A stretch of DNA of 64,000 bases from Glaciecola sp964195425 (GTDB lineage Bacteria > Pseudomonadota > Gammaproteobacteria > Enterobacterales > Alteromonadaceae): the NCBI GenBank assembly GCA_964195425.1, contig CAXMOM010000073.1:1-64000 (forward strand), written 5' to 3'. Shown one piece after another: positions 24,796 through 35,218 of this stretch (position 1 is its first letter; every line of letters starts with the position of its first letter). A program made the position numbers and the translations under genes. Below the pieces are notes generated by a model that searched no databases, had not been told where the DNA came from, and was given only the letters and a program-made list of their open reading frames with translations.

Positions 24796-26724
24796 CTAAT
24801 TATTCTGTAATGATTCTAATTCTTCCCATCGCGCGAATGTTTTCTCTAGTACGCTTTCATTCTGGGCAAGCTTATCTAATATCGGCTGCGTTTTAGCAGC
24901 GTCTTGACTGTAAAAATCAGTTTGACTGACTTTTTGTTGTAATGACGCCAGCGTTTCTTCTAATACTTCTAATTGCTTGGGCAAACCTTCCAACTCTCGT
25001 TGCTCTTTGTATGATAACTTTTTCGCAGTAGTCTGAGTAGCAGATTTACCGGTCTTTGCACTAGTAAGTCCTGATTTTTGTTTAGTTACTCCATTTGATG
25101 TAACTTGCGCATCAAGATTGGCCTTTCGAGCTGCATACCATTGATGCACATCTTCATAGCCGCCTACAAACTGAGCAACCTTTCCATTACCTTCAAAAAA
25201 CAGACTCGACGTTACAACGTTATCTATAAATTCACGGTCATGGCTTACTAACAAAAGCGTACCTTTATAATCAACCAGCAATGACTCTAGTAATTCCAGC
25301 GTTTCGACATCTAAATCGTTGGTTGGTTCATCTAGTATTAATAAATTGCTGGGCTTAAGCATAAGCTTTGCTAACATTAAGCGATTTTTTTCACCGCCTG
25401 ACAAAGTCGATACAGGGGCATTAGCCCGCTCAGGTGAAAACAAATAATCTTGCAAATAGCTAATAACATGACGAGGCGAACCATTCACTTCAACTTCTCT
25501 TTTGCCGTCGGCGATTACGTCAATCAGCGGTTTGTCTAGCTCTAGTTGATTTCTGTGTTGGTCAAAGTAAGCAATTTCTAAGTTTGCACCTTTAAAAACA
25601 TCTCCGCTTTGTGCTTCTAATTGGCCAATTAATAATTTAATAAGTGTAGTTTTACCACAGCCATTGGGACCGATAAACGCGACCTTATCGCCTCTATTTA
25701 TAAGTACATCCAAGTTTTTGATAATGGGTTTATCGTCATATTGATAATTGACATTGTTAAGCTCAAATACGCGTTTGCCCGATTTAACCCCAACGGTACT
25801 CACAATATTGGCATTGCCCAATTGGTTACGTCTGGCTTTAAACTCTTCTCTTAATGCCTCTAATGCCCTAACCCTTCCCTCATTGCGCGTGCGCCTGGCT
25901 TTTATGCCTTGGCGGATCCACACTTCTTCTTTTGCCAGCTTTTTGTCAAACTCGCGCGCATGGGTTTCTTGGATTTCTAAGTCAATGGCTTTTTGTTCAA
26001 GGTACTTTTCGTAGTTACCTGGGTATGACTTAACACAACCACGGTCAATATCAACTATCCGGGTAGCCATGCTGCGAATAAATGCACGATCATGGCTGAT
26101 AAAAACAATCGCGCCTTGAAACGACATTAATGTTTTTTCTAACCACTTCACCATATCAATATCTAAGTGGTTAGTAGGCTCGTCGAGAAGTAGTATATCG
26201 GGCTGCGATACTAGTGCTCTTGCCAATGCCGCTTTACGTCGCCAACCCCCTGAAAGGCCTCGTAGGCTAGTGTCGCCATCTAAACCTAACTGGGTAAGTA
26301 CATTGCTTATACGCTGCTCGGTTTGCCAGCCGTTATTGGCATCTAATATTTCTTGTAGTCGCTGTAATTCGTTCAATGCACTTTCACTGCTGTCTTCAGC
26401 AATTTTATGTATTTGGGCGTGGTAAGCCTTAATGGCGTATGCATCTTCGGCAAGACCTTCTGCCACATAGTCGAACAAAGTTATATCGTTGTTAGTTGGC
26501 GGGTCTTGGGCTAAGCGCGCAATATTAACGTGGTTAGCACCTATACGCTGACCTTCGTCAAGCTTCATTTCACCGCTTAATACTTGTAACAGTGTAGATT
26601 TGCCGCTGCCATTACGTCCAACAACACATACTCGTTCTTTTTCATGTAGCACAAACTCTGCTTGATCGAGTAAAGGCGGCTGACCAAATAATATACTGGC
26701 CTGTTTTATTTGAAGTAAACTCAT
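24796..26724 (-). CDS. uup: ABC-F ATPase Uup
   Basis: The protein is 642 aa with two ABC modules. The Walker A motifs are GRNGSGKST (near 36) and GPNGCGKTT (near 350). The signature motifs are LSGGWRRK and LSGGEKNR, and the Walker B/ABC-F motifs are LLLDEPTNHLDI and LILDEPTNDLDV. A charged coiled-coil C-terminal domain (about 560-640) is typical of Uup and binds DNA or ribosomes. There is no membrane domain, so it is a cytosolic ribosome- or DNA-associated factor linked to transposon excision and ribosome assembly. The start overlaps the glutaredoxin stop as ATGA. Confidence 0.95.
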   Translation of the reverse strand: MSLLQIKQASILFGQPPLLDQAEFVLHEKERVCVVGRNGSGKSTLLQVLSGEMKLDEGQRIGANHVNIARLAQDPPTNNDITLFDYVAEGLAEDAYAIKAYHAQIHKIAEDSSESALNELQRLQEILDANNGWQTEQRISNVLTQLGLDGDTSLRGLSGGWRRKAALARALVSQPDILLLDEPTNHLDIDMVKWLEKTLMSFQGAIVFISHDRAFIRSMATRIVDIDRGCVKSYPGNYEKYLEQKAIDLEIQETHAREFDKKLAKEEVWIRQGIKARRTRNEGRVRALEALREEFKARRNQLGNANIVSTVGVKSGKRVFELNNVNYQYDDKPIIKNLDVLINRGDKVAFIGPNGCGKTTLIKLLIGQLEAQSGDVFKGANLEIAYFDQHRNQLELDKPLIDVIADGKREVEVNGSPRHVISYLQDYLFSPERANAPVSTLSGGEKNRLMLAKLMLKPSNLLILDEPTNDLDVETLELLESLLVDYKGTLLLVSHDREFIDNVVTSSLFFEGNGKVAQFVGGYEDVHQWYAARKANLDAQVTSNGVTKQKSGLTSAKTGKSATQTTAKKLSYKEQRELEGLPKQLEVLEETLASLQQKVSQTDFYSQDAAKTQPILDKLAQNESVLEKTFARWEELESLQNN

Positions 26725-27023
26725 GCGAGAAATGCTCTTAATTGTAATAGGGAAAATGGCCAGCCAAGCTCGTTTGAAGAAACATGGGAAGGACTATATA
26801 AAGGGCTTTGTGATGAACCATTTGAAGAACTATCGAGAGACCCTTTCTCTATGTCGCTGTTCTTTTTTACAACTGGAATACGCGCACCATATAAATGATA
26901 TAACTCAACAGAATCTCTAACATTCACTTTTTCAAGCTCAATGGGGCCTTCTAACTCATGAATAAGCCCGAGAGCCTGTTCACATAATTCACAATTAGGG
27001 CCTGTGTATAAGGTTATATTCAT
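26721..27023 (-). CDS. Glutaredoxin family protein (DUF836-like)
   Basis: About 100 aa from the ATG at 27023, giving MNITLYTGPNCELCEQALGL with a thioredoxin-fold CxxC (Cys-Glu-Leu-Cys near 11-14) and ARIPVVKK with the cis-Pro. The frame reaches 27041, but 27023 overlaps the rlmL stop as ATGA and fits the family. An unusual Ser/Asn-rich insert (GSLDSSSNGSSQSPLYS) lies before the last strand and helix (LGWPFSLLQLRAFLA). It sits between rlmL and uup in an overlapping operon. The redox partner is unknown. Confidence 0.88.
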   Translation of the reverse strand: MNITLYTGPNCELCEQALGLIHELEGPIELEKVNVRDSVELYHLYGARIPVVKKNSDIEKGSLDSSSNGSSQSPLYSPSHVSSNELGWPFSLLQLRAFLA

Positions 27024-29137
27024 AGACTCAATACCCAACAATGATGTATTTTTTGATTTCGTTTGAAATCTTCATCAATTGTTTGGCTTGTTATATTGTG
27101 TAAACTAAAGCCTAGTGCTTCAAGCGCTGGCGTATCTAATTTAAAACTGCGCAAATTATTGCTGAAGTAAATTTTACCCCCAATGGCTAACAATTCTTTT
27201 GCATCAGTGAGTAATGCAACATGATCGCGCTGCACATCCCAATCGCTGTCCATACGTTTGGAGTTAGAAAACGACGGTGGATCAATAAACATCATATCGA
27301 ACTTTTGCGCTGTATTTTGCCTGGCAATCCAAACCAAACAATTTGCTTGAACAAATTCATATGCTCCCTGCAAATTATTTAACAAAAAATTGTCCTTTGC
27401 CCACTGTATATAAGTATTTGACATATCCACAGAGGTGACTGACTTAGCCCCTTGCTTAGCGGCATGCACCGATACACTGCCAGTATAACAAAACAAGTTA
27501 AGCACATGTTTATTACGACATTCGGCCGCAAAGTGTTGACGCGTAAGCCGGTGGTCTAAAAACAGTCCAACATCTAAATAATCGGTTGGATTAATTAGAA
27601 ACTTAGTCTGATTCTCATACACTTCTATGCGCGATTGCTTTGCATCTACTTTTTGATATTGCGCTTTGCCTTCCTGCTTTTTACGCACCTTTAACACAAT
27701 ACGTTTACGATCGACGTTTAAAATATGGGGAATATGCAGTAAAGCCTGTGCTAAGCGTTCTTGCGCAACATTTTCAGGAATAGTTTTTGGCGGCGCATAC
27801 TCTTGCACAATTACCCAGTCTGCGTAGCGATCAATGGCAAAATTATAGTTAGGCAAATCGGCATCATATACTCTATATGCATTAGTATCGGTTTTTTTAA
27901 GCCACGTGCTTATGCGTTTTACATTTTTGCTAAGCCTGTTGCTAAACTCATCTTCATTTGGCTTAGCTTTAAACGCCTGCAAATTATCTTCGGTTAATTG
28001 GTATAAAGCCAATTGTGTTTCGATTTTTCCGTTAAACAACTTAAAGCGTTTATGAGTGCGCAGTTTAAGCGCTTTTAACAAATGGTCATTAGAACTCAGC
28101 AATGCAACTTTCCAGTTAGCAAAACTGCTTTTTAAATGGCTGCCTAGTTGTGAATACATAGGCAGTAAACCAACGTAATCATCGAGTCTTTCGCCATATG
28201 GTGGATTACACACAATGTAACCCTCGGTTTCTTTTACTTTTGCGTGTAATGCATCGCACTGTTTAAAGTCAATATAATCGACAACACCTGCATTTTCAGC
28301 ATTGGTAACAGCGTAATCTAATATAGTTGTACTAATATCAAAGGCATAAATTGGCCCATCTGGCGTCTTTTGTTCAGCAATTAGGGCAGCTTTAACTTCA
28401 TCAAAATCAGAAGCTATGTGACCAAACCAATTTCTAAAGCCCCATAATTCGCGGTTAATATTTGGCGCTATCTTTGCGGCTATCATAGCGCCTTCAATGG
28501 CAATTGTGCCGGAACCACACATAGGATCTAAAAGCGCTTTACTGTTATCTTTATGCCATCCGCTTCTATATAAAATAGCCGCTGCAAGTTGTTCTTTTAG
28601 GGGGGCATCACCAGTGGCTTCTCGGTAGCCTCGTTTATGTAGGCTAGTTCCCGACAAATCGATGCAGATAGCAGCACTTTCTCGTCTAAGTCTTACATGT
28701 ACTTGAAGGCCAGGGAATTGTCTTTCAACGTTAGGTCGCGCTTGGCCATCCTCGACGAATGAATCTACTATGGCATCTTTTACTTTTAATGCACCAAACT
28801 GAGTATTGTTGATGGTTTTACTTACGCCTACAAACTGCACTGCAAAAGAAGTGTTTGTACTAAATTGCTGAGGCCAATCGACCTGTGCGGCAAGTTTGTA
28901 TAACTCTTCAGCATTTCCGGCTTTGCCTTCATTCAGGACAATTAATACGCGATTCGCTAAGCGAGAGCACATACAAATTTTATAGCCGTCTTTCAACTCA
29001 GCTTCAAAACTGACCTGGCCTGGTTGCACTCGGGCAAAAGCTTGAACTTCGTCATCTGGAATACTTAACAATTCTGCGATTTCGAGCCTTAATAATTCAT
29101 CAAGCCCCTTTGCAGCGGTTACTATAAATTTATGCAT
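27020..29137 (-). CDS. rlmL: Bifunctional 23S rRNA methyltransferase RlmKL
   Basis: The protein is 705 aa, similar to E. coli RlmL. An N-terminal ferredoxin-like/THUMP part (1-150) is followed by the m2G2445 methyltransferase domain (DPMCGSGTIAIEGA near 205 and NPPYGER near 308). The C-terminal RlmK domain makes m7G2069 (LNLFCYTGSVSVHAA near 545 and IDPPSFSNSKR near 635). Both modify helix 74 of 23S rRNA. It overlaps pyrD by 8 nt upstream and the glutaredoxin gene by 4 nt downstream, so translation is coupled. Confidence 0.97.
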   Translation of the reverse strand: MHKFIVTAAKGLDELLRLEIAELLSIPDDEVQAFARVQPGQVSFEAELKDGYKICMCSRLANRVLIVLNEGKAGNAEELYKLAAQVDWPQQFSTNTSFAVQFVGVSKTINNTQFGALKVKDAIVDSFVEDGQARPNVERQFPGLQVHVRLRRESAAICIDLSGTSLHKRGYREATGDAPLKEQLAAAILYRSGWHKDNSKALLDPMCGSGTIAIEGAMIAAKIAPNINRELWGFRNWFGHIASDFDEVKAALIAEQKTPDGPIYAFDISTTILDYAVTNAENAGVVDYIDFKQCDALHAKVKETEGYIVCNPPYGERLDDYVGLLPMYSQLGSHLKSSFANWKVALLSSNDHLLKALKLRTHKRFKLFNGKIETQLALYQLTEDNLQAFKAKPNEDEFSNRLSKNVKRISTWLKKTDTNAYRVYDADLPNYNFAIDRYADWVIVQEYAPPKTIPENVAQERLAQALLHIPHILNVDRKRIVLKVRKKQEGKAQYQKVDAKQSRIEVYENQTKFLINPTDYLDVGLFLDHRLTRQHFAAECRNKHVLNLFCYTGSVSVHAAKQGAKSVTSVDMSNTYIQWAKDNFLLNNLQGAYEFVQANCLVWIARQNTAQKFDMMFIDPPSFSNSKRMDSDWDVQRDHVALLTDAKELLAIGGKIYFSNNLRSFKLDTPALEALGFSLHNITSQTIDEDFKRNQKIHHCWVLSL

Positions 29138-30134
29138 TAATAAGTTCTTTTAGTAGCGGTGGACCTTGGTAAATAAAGCTGGAGTATACTTGTAATAAAC
29201 TTGCTCCAGACGCGTAGCGCTCGACGGCATCATCAGTATTACTTATGCCTCCCACACCAATAATTGGCATGGCACCGTTAAGAGCTTGAGTAAGCATTTG
29301 AGTGATATCATTACTTTGTTTGGTAAGCACTGCACCACTTAACCCACCCATTTCACCGGCATATTTATGCCCAGACACTTTGTCTCTGGCTAAAGTTGTA
29401 TTAGTGGCTATAACTGCATCCATACCGGTTTCAATTAGTGCAGAGGCTATATCTTGTATTTCTGATTGGGTATTGTCAGGTGCTATTTTTACCGCCAATG
29501 GCACATATTTACCAGTTACTTTATGTAATATGTCTTGTTCTTTTTTCAAGTCGTTAAGCAGTCTTTTTAGCAAATCTCCATATTGCAAATTACGCAAGCC
29601 CGGCGTATTTGGAGACGATATATTGATCGTTATATAGGACGCAAGTTCATATACCTTTCGCATACAAATTAAATAATCATCTATAGCATTTTGTTCCGGT
29701 GTATTTTTATTTTTACCAATATTAATGCCCAACACGCCTTTGTAGCGACTCGCCTTTACTTGGTCAACCAAGTAGTCCACACCTTTGTTGTTAAAACCCA
29801 TTCTATTTATAATGGCATTGTGTTCGGGTAACCTAAACATTCTAGGTTTGTCGTTTCCGGCTTGCGCTAAAGGCGTGGTAGTTCCCACCTCAATAAAGCC
29901 AAAACCCATAGCATCGAATGCATCTATGCACTCTGCATTTTTGTCTAAACCTGCGGCTAAACCAATCGAGTTTTTAAACGTTAATCCTAAACACTGAACA
30001 GGTTTACTTTCCAACGATTGGGCATAGAAGGTTTTTAGCCAATTATGCTGCGATCGTTTAAGAAATCCCATTGATAAATCATGGCTCCACTCCGGATCAC
30101 AAAGCATTAACGACTTTTGAACTAATGAATACAC
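29130..30134 (-). CDS. pyrD: Dihydroorotate dehydrogenase (quinone), class 2
   Basis: 334 aa from the GTG at 30134, which has AGGA about 6 nt upstream and gives (M)YSLVQKSLMLCDPEWSHDL, the family N-terminus. An in-frame TTG at 30164 falls inside the preceding terminator hairpin and is rejected. The FMN/orotate barrel shows GLAAGLDKNAE, FIEVGTTTPLAQ, NRMGFNNKG and NISSPNTPGLR with the class 2 active-site Ser. It oxidises dihydroorotate to orotate with quinone at the inner membrane. First gene of an overlapping set with rlmL, glutaredoxin and uup. Confidence 0.96.
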   Translation of the reverse strand: MYSLVQKSLMLCDPEWSHDLSMGFLKRSQHNWLKTFYAQSLESKPVQCLGLTFKNSIGLAAGLDKNAECIDAFDAMGFGFIEVGTTTPLAQAGNDKPRMFRLPEHNAIINRMGFNNKGVDYLVDQVKASRYKGVLGINIGKNKNTPEQNAIDDYLICMRKVYELASYITINISSPNTPGLRNLQYGDLLKRLLNDLKKEQDILHKVTGKYVPLAVKIAPDNTQSEIQDIASALIETGMDAVIATNTTLARDKVSGHKYAGEMGGLSGAVLTKQSNDITQMLTQALNGAMPIIGVGGISNTDDAVERYASGASLLQVYSSFIYQGPPLLKELINA

Positions 30135-30148
30135 TTTATTCCTAGATA

Positions 30149-30172
30149 TAAAAAAGCCCTGCAAGCAGGGCT
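30149..30172 (-). terminator. Terminator after the NAD-glutamate dehydrogenase gene
   Basis: On the minus strand AGCCCTGC-TT-GCAGGGCT is followed by TTTTTATAT: an 8-bp GC-rich stem about 25 bp past the dehydrogenase stop. It partly covers a false in-frame TTG start of pyrD. Confidence 0.9.
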
Positions 30173-30194
30173 GTCTACTTTTTCGAGCTATAGT

Positions 30195-33100
30195 TTAATG
30201 GTTTGCGCTGAGACTTAACAGCATCAATTCACGTAAGGCAACAGAAAACTTAGCAAATTCGTGATTATCTGAGGTTTTAAACTCAGTCATCATGTGTTGC
30301 CAACGTGCCAGCTTAACACTATTGGTGTTTGACCAGTCACTGAGTATTTTATCTGCATCTTTACCTTTTGCTGAAGATTGCAATAAAACGATAGTAATAG
30401 CGCGCTGCTGCCAATCAAGTTCCTCTCTATAAGAAGCTCTTGCTAGTGCCTGCCAATGATTACCAACACCTTGCTGAATAATTTGAGTTAAGAACCAATG
30501 TAGCTCAAAGTTAAAGCCTAGTTGATAATAAAGTCTCGCGACAACCTCCACTGGCCTATTTTCTATTTCAGCAATTTGGGCTAAATCTAACGACGAGAAT
30601 AAGTTACCTAAACTGGCTATTTTATATGCAACATCTTTAGGTACATTCTGCGATACTAAGTCGGCGCAGCGCTGCTCTATTTCTTTTACTTCCTCGTCGA
30701 CCAAGAAACTAGTTAAGTTAGTGCTTATTGTCGTAAATGCTGGGAGATATTTCTGAATAGCTTCCTCTATCCCTAAACTATTTTCTCCGTGGCGAATATA
30801 CCAGCGCACAATTCGCCTTAATGTTCGGCGCATCCCATCTAGAATTTCAAGCTGTAGGTCAGCTGCAATGACATTATCTAAATCTTCTACTGATTCCCAC
30901 AAACTCCCCATACTGAAAATCGCTTTCACTATAGAGTACGCCTTGCATATTTCGGTTACATTAGCGCCGGTTTCTTCGGAAGTTCTGTGGACAAAGTTAA
31001 GACCCATGTCATTAATTATTTCATTGGTCAATTTTGTCGCAATAATCTCGCCGCGTAACGGGTGCTCTTGCATTTCATCCGCGAACTGCGTTCTCAATAC
31101 TTTTGGAAATGCATTTAACAGATACTGATTATAATAAGGATTCGTGGTAATTGATTCTATATTAAACTCTTCCTTAAGCACCATTTTTCCATATGCGATA
31201 AGTACCGAAAGCTCTGGCCGCGTTAAGCCTTGACCCGTTACTACTCTTTCAGATATTTCATCATCCGATGGAATAAATTCAAGCTCTCTGTTTAATGAAC
31301 CGTCCCGCTCAAGGCCATGAATAAATCTGAGCTGTTCCTTAAGCTGTTTTACGCCCATCATTTGTGTAATAGATATAGACTGCGTTTGACGGTAGCAATC
31401 TTGGATAACAATTTCGCCTACATCGTCGGTCATTTCATAGAGTAATTTGTTACGTTGTTTTACAGTTAAATCGCCATTATTGACAATAGTATTTAGTAAA
31501 ATCTTAATATTCACTTCGTTATCTGAGCAATCTACGCCGCCTACGTTATCGATGAAGTCGGTATTTACTCTGCCACCTGTTGCAGCGTATTCAATACGGC
31601 CTAATTGAGTTAAGCCCAAGTTGCCGCCTTCTCCCACAATTTTGGCTTTAACATCACCACCGTTAACGCGGGTTACATCATTGGCTCTGTCTCCCACTTC
31701 AGAATGCGATTCTTTTTTACTTTTCACATACGTTCCAATGCCGCCATTCCAGATTAAATCTACAGGCATTTTCAGTACATTATGAATAAGTTCAACCGGC
31801 GTCATGGTGAGCTGGCGGGTGTTTAACCACTTTTTCATTTCAGGCGTAAGCTTGATAGATTTTACACTGCGTTTAAAAATACCGCCACCCTTAGAAATAA
31901 GGCTTCGGTCGTAGTCGTCCCAAGTTAAGCTTGGGTCTTCAAATAAACGCTGTCGTTCTTTAAACGTAGCAGCTGGGTCGGGGGTTGGGTCAAAGAAAAT
32001 ATGCATATGGTTAAATGCGCAAACAATTTTTGTTTGCTGCGATAACAGCATTCCATTTCCAAAAACGTCACCTGACATATCGCCTATAGCCACACAGGTG
32101 AATGGTGTGGTTTGACAATTTATACCAATTTCACGGAAGTGACGCTTAACCGACTCCCAGGCACCGCGCGCAGTGATACCCATTTTTTTATGGTCATAGC
32201 CTACACTGCCACCAGAGGCAAAAGCGTCGCCTAGCCAGAAATCAAATTCATCTGATATTCCGTTTGCAATATCAGAAAAAGTAGCGGTACCTTTGTCGGC
32301 GGCAACCACTAAATACGGGTCATCTTCATCTAAACGCACAACATCTTTTGGATGAATAATCTGACCATCTTTAATATTGTCGGTAATATCTAACAGGCTT
32401 CGAATAAATATTTTATAACACGCTTGGCCTTCAGCCTGCACGGCGTTGCGGTCAGCTCCTGCGGGCATTCTTTTACAAACGAAACCACCTTTAGCACCAA
32501 CAGGCACAATAACAGTATTTTTTACCTGTTGTGCTTTTACAAGGCCAAGAACTTCTGTTCTGAAGTCTTCCATACGATCTGACCATCGCAAGCCACCGCG
32601 TGCCACTTTCCCGCCGCGTAAATGCACGCCCTCAATTCTAGGCGAATAAACAAATATTTCGAATTTGGGCATCGGTAACGGCATGTCAGGTATGTTTTCA
32701 GGCAACAATTTAAACGAAATATATGGCTTAAATAGTCCTGAGTCAGATTTTTGGTAAAAGTTAGTTCTTAAGGTAGCATTCAGTAATTCTAAATAGCGCC
32801 TAATAATTCTATCGTCATCCAAATTAGATACGGTATCGAGCGCAGTCATTACCTCAGCTTCGATACTCTCAATTTTATTTTTGTTTCTACGAATTGTTGG
32901 GCTAAATTTCTGATTAAATAAGTCTATTAGCAATTTTGCAATTTCTGGGTAACTCGCCATGGTATTAGCAATATAGTCGATACTAAAAGACGAACCAATT
33001 TGACGCATATATTTTGCATATGCACGCACAATAGTGACTCTTCTGCCAGTAATGCCAGCGCCTAGGATTAGACGGTTAAAACCATCGTCTTCCAAATCGC

Positions 33101-35033
33101 CGTTCCAGGTAGCAGTAAATGCGTTTTGGAAAAGTTCTTGTGATTTTTCCATGTCAAAATTGTCTTTAGTTTTATATATCATGGTGAAATCCATGATCCA
33201 GCTAATTTCTCCTTTTTCATTGGTAACTTTATATGGACTTTCATCCACCACTCGTAAACCAAAGTTTTCAAGAATAGGTAAAACATCCGACAAATGAATA
33301 GGCTCGTTTTTATGATATAGCTTGAGCTTTACAATGTTACTTTCGGCAATTTCTTCTTGTGGACGATAAAACAGTATGTCCAATGGTTTTTCAGCACTAA
33401 GCAGCTCTATTCGTTGAATGTCAACGAGTGCTACACTAGGTAAGTTTTGCTCTGCGTAACTACGTGAAAAAGCATTGTCATATCTTTGTACAATGCCTTT
33501 GCCCTGCTCATCACCATAAACAGACACTATTTTACTATTAAGTTTGTCTTGCCATGTTTTCGTGAGTTCAATCAGATTCTTTTCAATCTCGTTCACATCG
33601 AATTCCAAGTTGTTGTTGTCAACGCGCGCAATGTAATGGGTCCTTGCGTAAACTGACTCTGAAAAATAAGTATTAAACTCAATGTCACCCTTAGCATTAA
33701 ACGAGCGCTTTAATAATTGCTGAGTGTCTCGTCTAAGCTCTGTATTATATCGTTCTCTTGGAGTGTAAACCATACAGGATACGAAGCGCCCGAACGCTTC
33801 TTTTCTAACAAATACCTTTGTCATGCCTCTTTCTTGCATCTGAAAGATGCCCAGAATAATTTGAGCAAGCTCTCTGTCGGGAGTTTGGATTATTTCATCA
33901 CGTGGATAGGTCTCCACAATATTAACAAAGGCTTTGTATGCGTGGGTACCCTTTTCAAAACCAGATAGCTCGCACATTCTTTCAATTTTCTCTCGCAGCA
34001 TCGGCAAATCGGTTGCGCTACTATTGTAGAAAGAAGCAGAATATAAGCCTACAAATCGATGTTCACCGCTTACATTACCTTTAGCATCAAATTCTTTAAT
34101 ACCAATGTAGTCCATATACGCCGGCCGATGAACGCGAGACTTCGAGCTTGTTTTAGTCAACATTAAAGGGTTGCTACTTAAGGCCTCATTACGTGCACTT
34201 GCTGGCACGTTTGATAGCACTCGTTCGCGAGCACTTACTGAATTTTTCATTAAGCCTAAAGAACTGTCGTCTGCTGGACACCATCGATGGTCTCCTTCAA
34301 TGGCTTTCACATCGTAGTAGCGATATCCCATAAGGGTAAAATTATGATCATTTAACCAATTTAGAAACGTTTTGCCTTGAGACTTTACATCTGCTGATGC
34401 CTTGCTTTTTGATTCGTTAAACTTATTTGTTATCTCAGTGAGCTTTTCGCGCATAGGCTGCCAGTCTGTTACCGACAGCGACACTTCGCTTACTACTGAA
34501 CGTAGTTCATCGCTTAGTTCTTTAACAAACTCTCGGCGCGATTGACGGTCGATTTCAATTAAGAATACTGTTTCTGAACTATGCTTTTCACTGCGCTCAG
34601 ACTTTTCAACGAATCCGGCGACTTTACCGCTCACGTCACGAATAAAATGCATAGGTGAATGTAAGACTAAATGCGAAGTAATATTAAGTCTATTGATCGC
34701 CATTCTGATCGAGTCAGCTAGAAACGGCATATCATCGACGATAATCTGAATGACGGTATGAGAAGACTGCCAACCGTGTTTAGCTATTTCAGGATTAAAA
34801 ACCTTTATGGACGGCTCACCATTTTTTTTGCTTTGTAGTAATTTCCACAAACTTAAAATAGCACCATATAAATCACTGTCACTACGACCATCCAAATCGT
34901 CAAAGGACATTGTTTTTAATAGAAGATTACCAAACTGAATTACTTTATTTGATTCTGTAGCATCAACTTTATCGTTGATGAGCGAAAAAACTTGTTCTAA
35001 TAGTACTGAATGCTGATGGTGTGTGACCGACAT
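30195..35033 (-). CDS. NAD-specific glutamate dehydrogenase, 180-kDa class (GDH2 type)
   Basis: The protein is 1612 aa, the size of the large homohexameric bacterial NAD-GDHs. A long N-terminal regulatory half includes ACT-like segments. The catalytic core near 800-1200 has GGLRWSDRMEDFRTEVLGLVKAQ, VKNTVIVPVGAKGGFV (substrate Lys), AIGDMSGDVFGNGML (Rossmann Gly-rich) and GGVDCSDNEVNIKIL. It oxidatively deaminates glutamate to 2-oxoglutarate with NAD+ and supports amino-acid catabolism. It is monocistronic, with its own terminator downstream. astB at the other end of the window feeds glutamate from arginine, a plausible metabolic link. Confidence 0.96.
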   Translation of the reverse strand: MSVTHHQHSVLLEQVFSLINDKVDATESNKVIQFGNLLLKTMSFDDLDGRSDSDLYGAILSLWKLLQSKKNGEPSIKVFNPEIAKHGWQSSHTVIQIIVDDMPFLADSIRMAINRLNITSHLVLHSPMHFIRDVSGKVAGFVEKSERSEKHSSETVFLIEIDRQSRREFVKELSDELRSVVSEVSLSVTDWQPMREKLTEITNKFNESKSKASADVKSQGKTFLNWLNDHNFTLMGYRYYDVKAIEGDHRWCPADDSSLGLMKNSVSARERVLSNVPASARNEALSSNPLMLTKTSSKSRVHRPAYMDYIGIKEFDAKGNVSGEHRFVGLYSASFYNSSATDLPMLREKIERMCELSGFEKGTHAYKAFVNIVETYPRDEIIQTPDRELAQIILGIFQMQERGMTKVFVRKEAFGRFVSCMVYTPRERYNTELRRDTQQLLKRSFNAKGDIEFNTYFSESVYARTHYIARVDNNNLEFDVNEIEKNLIELTKTWQDKLNSKIVSVYGDEQGKGIVQRYDNAFSRSYAEQNLPSVALVDIQRIELLSAEKPLDILFYRPQEEIAESNIVKLKLYHKNEPIHLSDVLPILENFGLRVVDESPYKVTNEKGEISWIMDFTMIYKTKDNFDMEKSQELFQNAFTATWNGDLEDDGFNRLILGAGITGRRVTIVRAYAKYMRQIGSSFSIDYIANTMASYPEIAKLLIDLFNQKFSPTIRRNKNKIESIEAEVMTALDTVSNLDDDRIIRRYLELLNATLRTNFYQKSDSGLFKPYISFKLLPENIPDMPLPMPKFEIFVYSPRIEGVHLRGGKVARGGLRWSDRMEDFRTEVLGLVKAQQVKNTVIVPVGAKGGFVCKRMPAGADRNAVQAEGQACYKIFIRSLLDITDNIKDGQIIHPKDVVRLDEDDPYLVVAADKGTATFSDIANGISDEFDFWLGDAFASGGSVGYDHKKMGITARGAWESVKRHFREIGINCQTTPFTCVAIGDMSGDVFGNGMLLSQQTKIVCAFNHMHIFFDPTPDPAATFKERQRLFEDPSLTWDDYDRSLISKGGGIFKRSVKSIKLTPEMKKWLNTRQLTMTPVELIHNVLKMPVDLIWNGGIGTYVKSKKESHSEVGDRANDVTRVNGGDVKAKIVGEGGNLGLTQLGRIEYAATGGRVNTDFIDNVGGVDCSDNEVNIKILLNTIVNNGDLTVKQRNKLLYEMTDDVGEIVIQDCYRQTQSISITQMMGVKQLKEQLRFIHGLERDGSLNRELEFIPSDDEISERVVTGQGLTRPELSVLIAYGKMVLKEEFNIESITTNPYYNQYLLNAFPKVLRTQFADEMQEHPLRGEIIATKLTNEIINDMGLNFVHRTSEETGANVTEICKAYSIVKAIFSMGSLWESVEDLDNVIAADLQLEILDGMRRTLRRIVRWYIRHGENSLGIEEAIQKYLPAFTTISTNLTSFLVDEEVKEIEQRCADLVSQNVPKDVAYKIASLGNLFSSLDLAQIAEIENRPVEVVARLYYQLGFNFELHWFLTQIIQQGVGNHWQALARASYREELDWQQRAITIVLLQSSAKGKDADKILSDWSNTNSVKLARWQHMMTEFKTSDNHEFAKFSVALRELMLLSLSANH

Positions 35034-35173
35034 ATTCGTATACTCGCATTTATTAATAGTGACATTAGTTGTAATTACATTTACCTATCTATATTTTCCT
35101 AAAAAAATTAACGGTTTACCAGCTATTATTAACGTAACTTTTACATTTTGCATACTCATCTAGGGAAAATGCA

Positions 35174-35206
35174 TAAAAAAAGGACCATATAGGCCCTTTT
35201 TTACAT
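35174..35206 (-). terminator. Terminator after the RND transporter gene
   Basis: Minus strand: AAAAAAGGGCC-TATAT-GGTCCTTTTTTT. The stem has one G-U pair and a poly-T tail, about 13 bp past the transporter stop at 35219. Confidence 0.85.
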
Positions 35207-35218
35207 AATTAAGCACAT

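Noticed and set aside
30135..30164. Longer pyrD start (TTG at 30164)
   Set aside because: The codon lies in the stem of the upstream terminator. The GTG at 30134 has an AGGA site and the family N-terminus.
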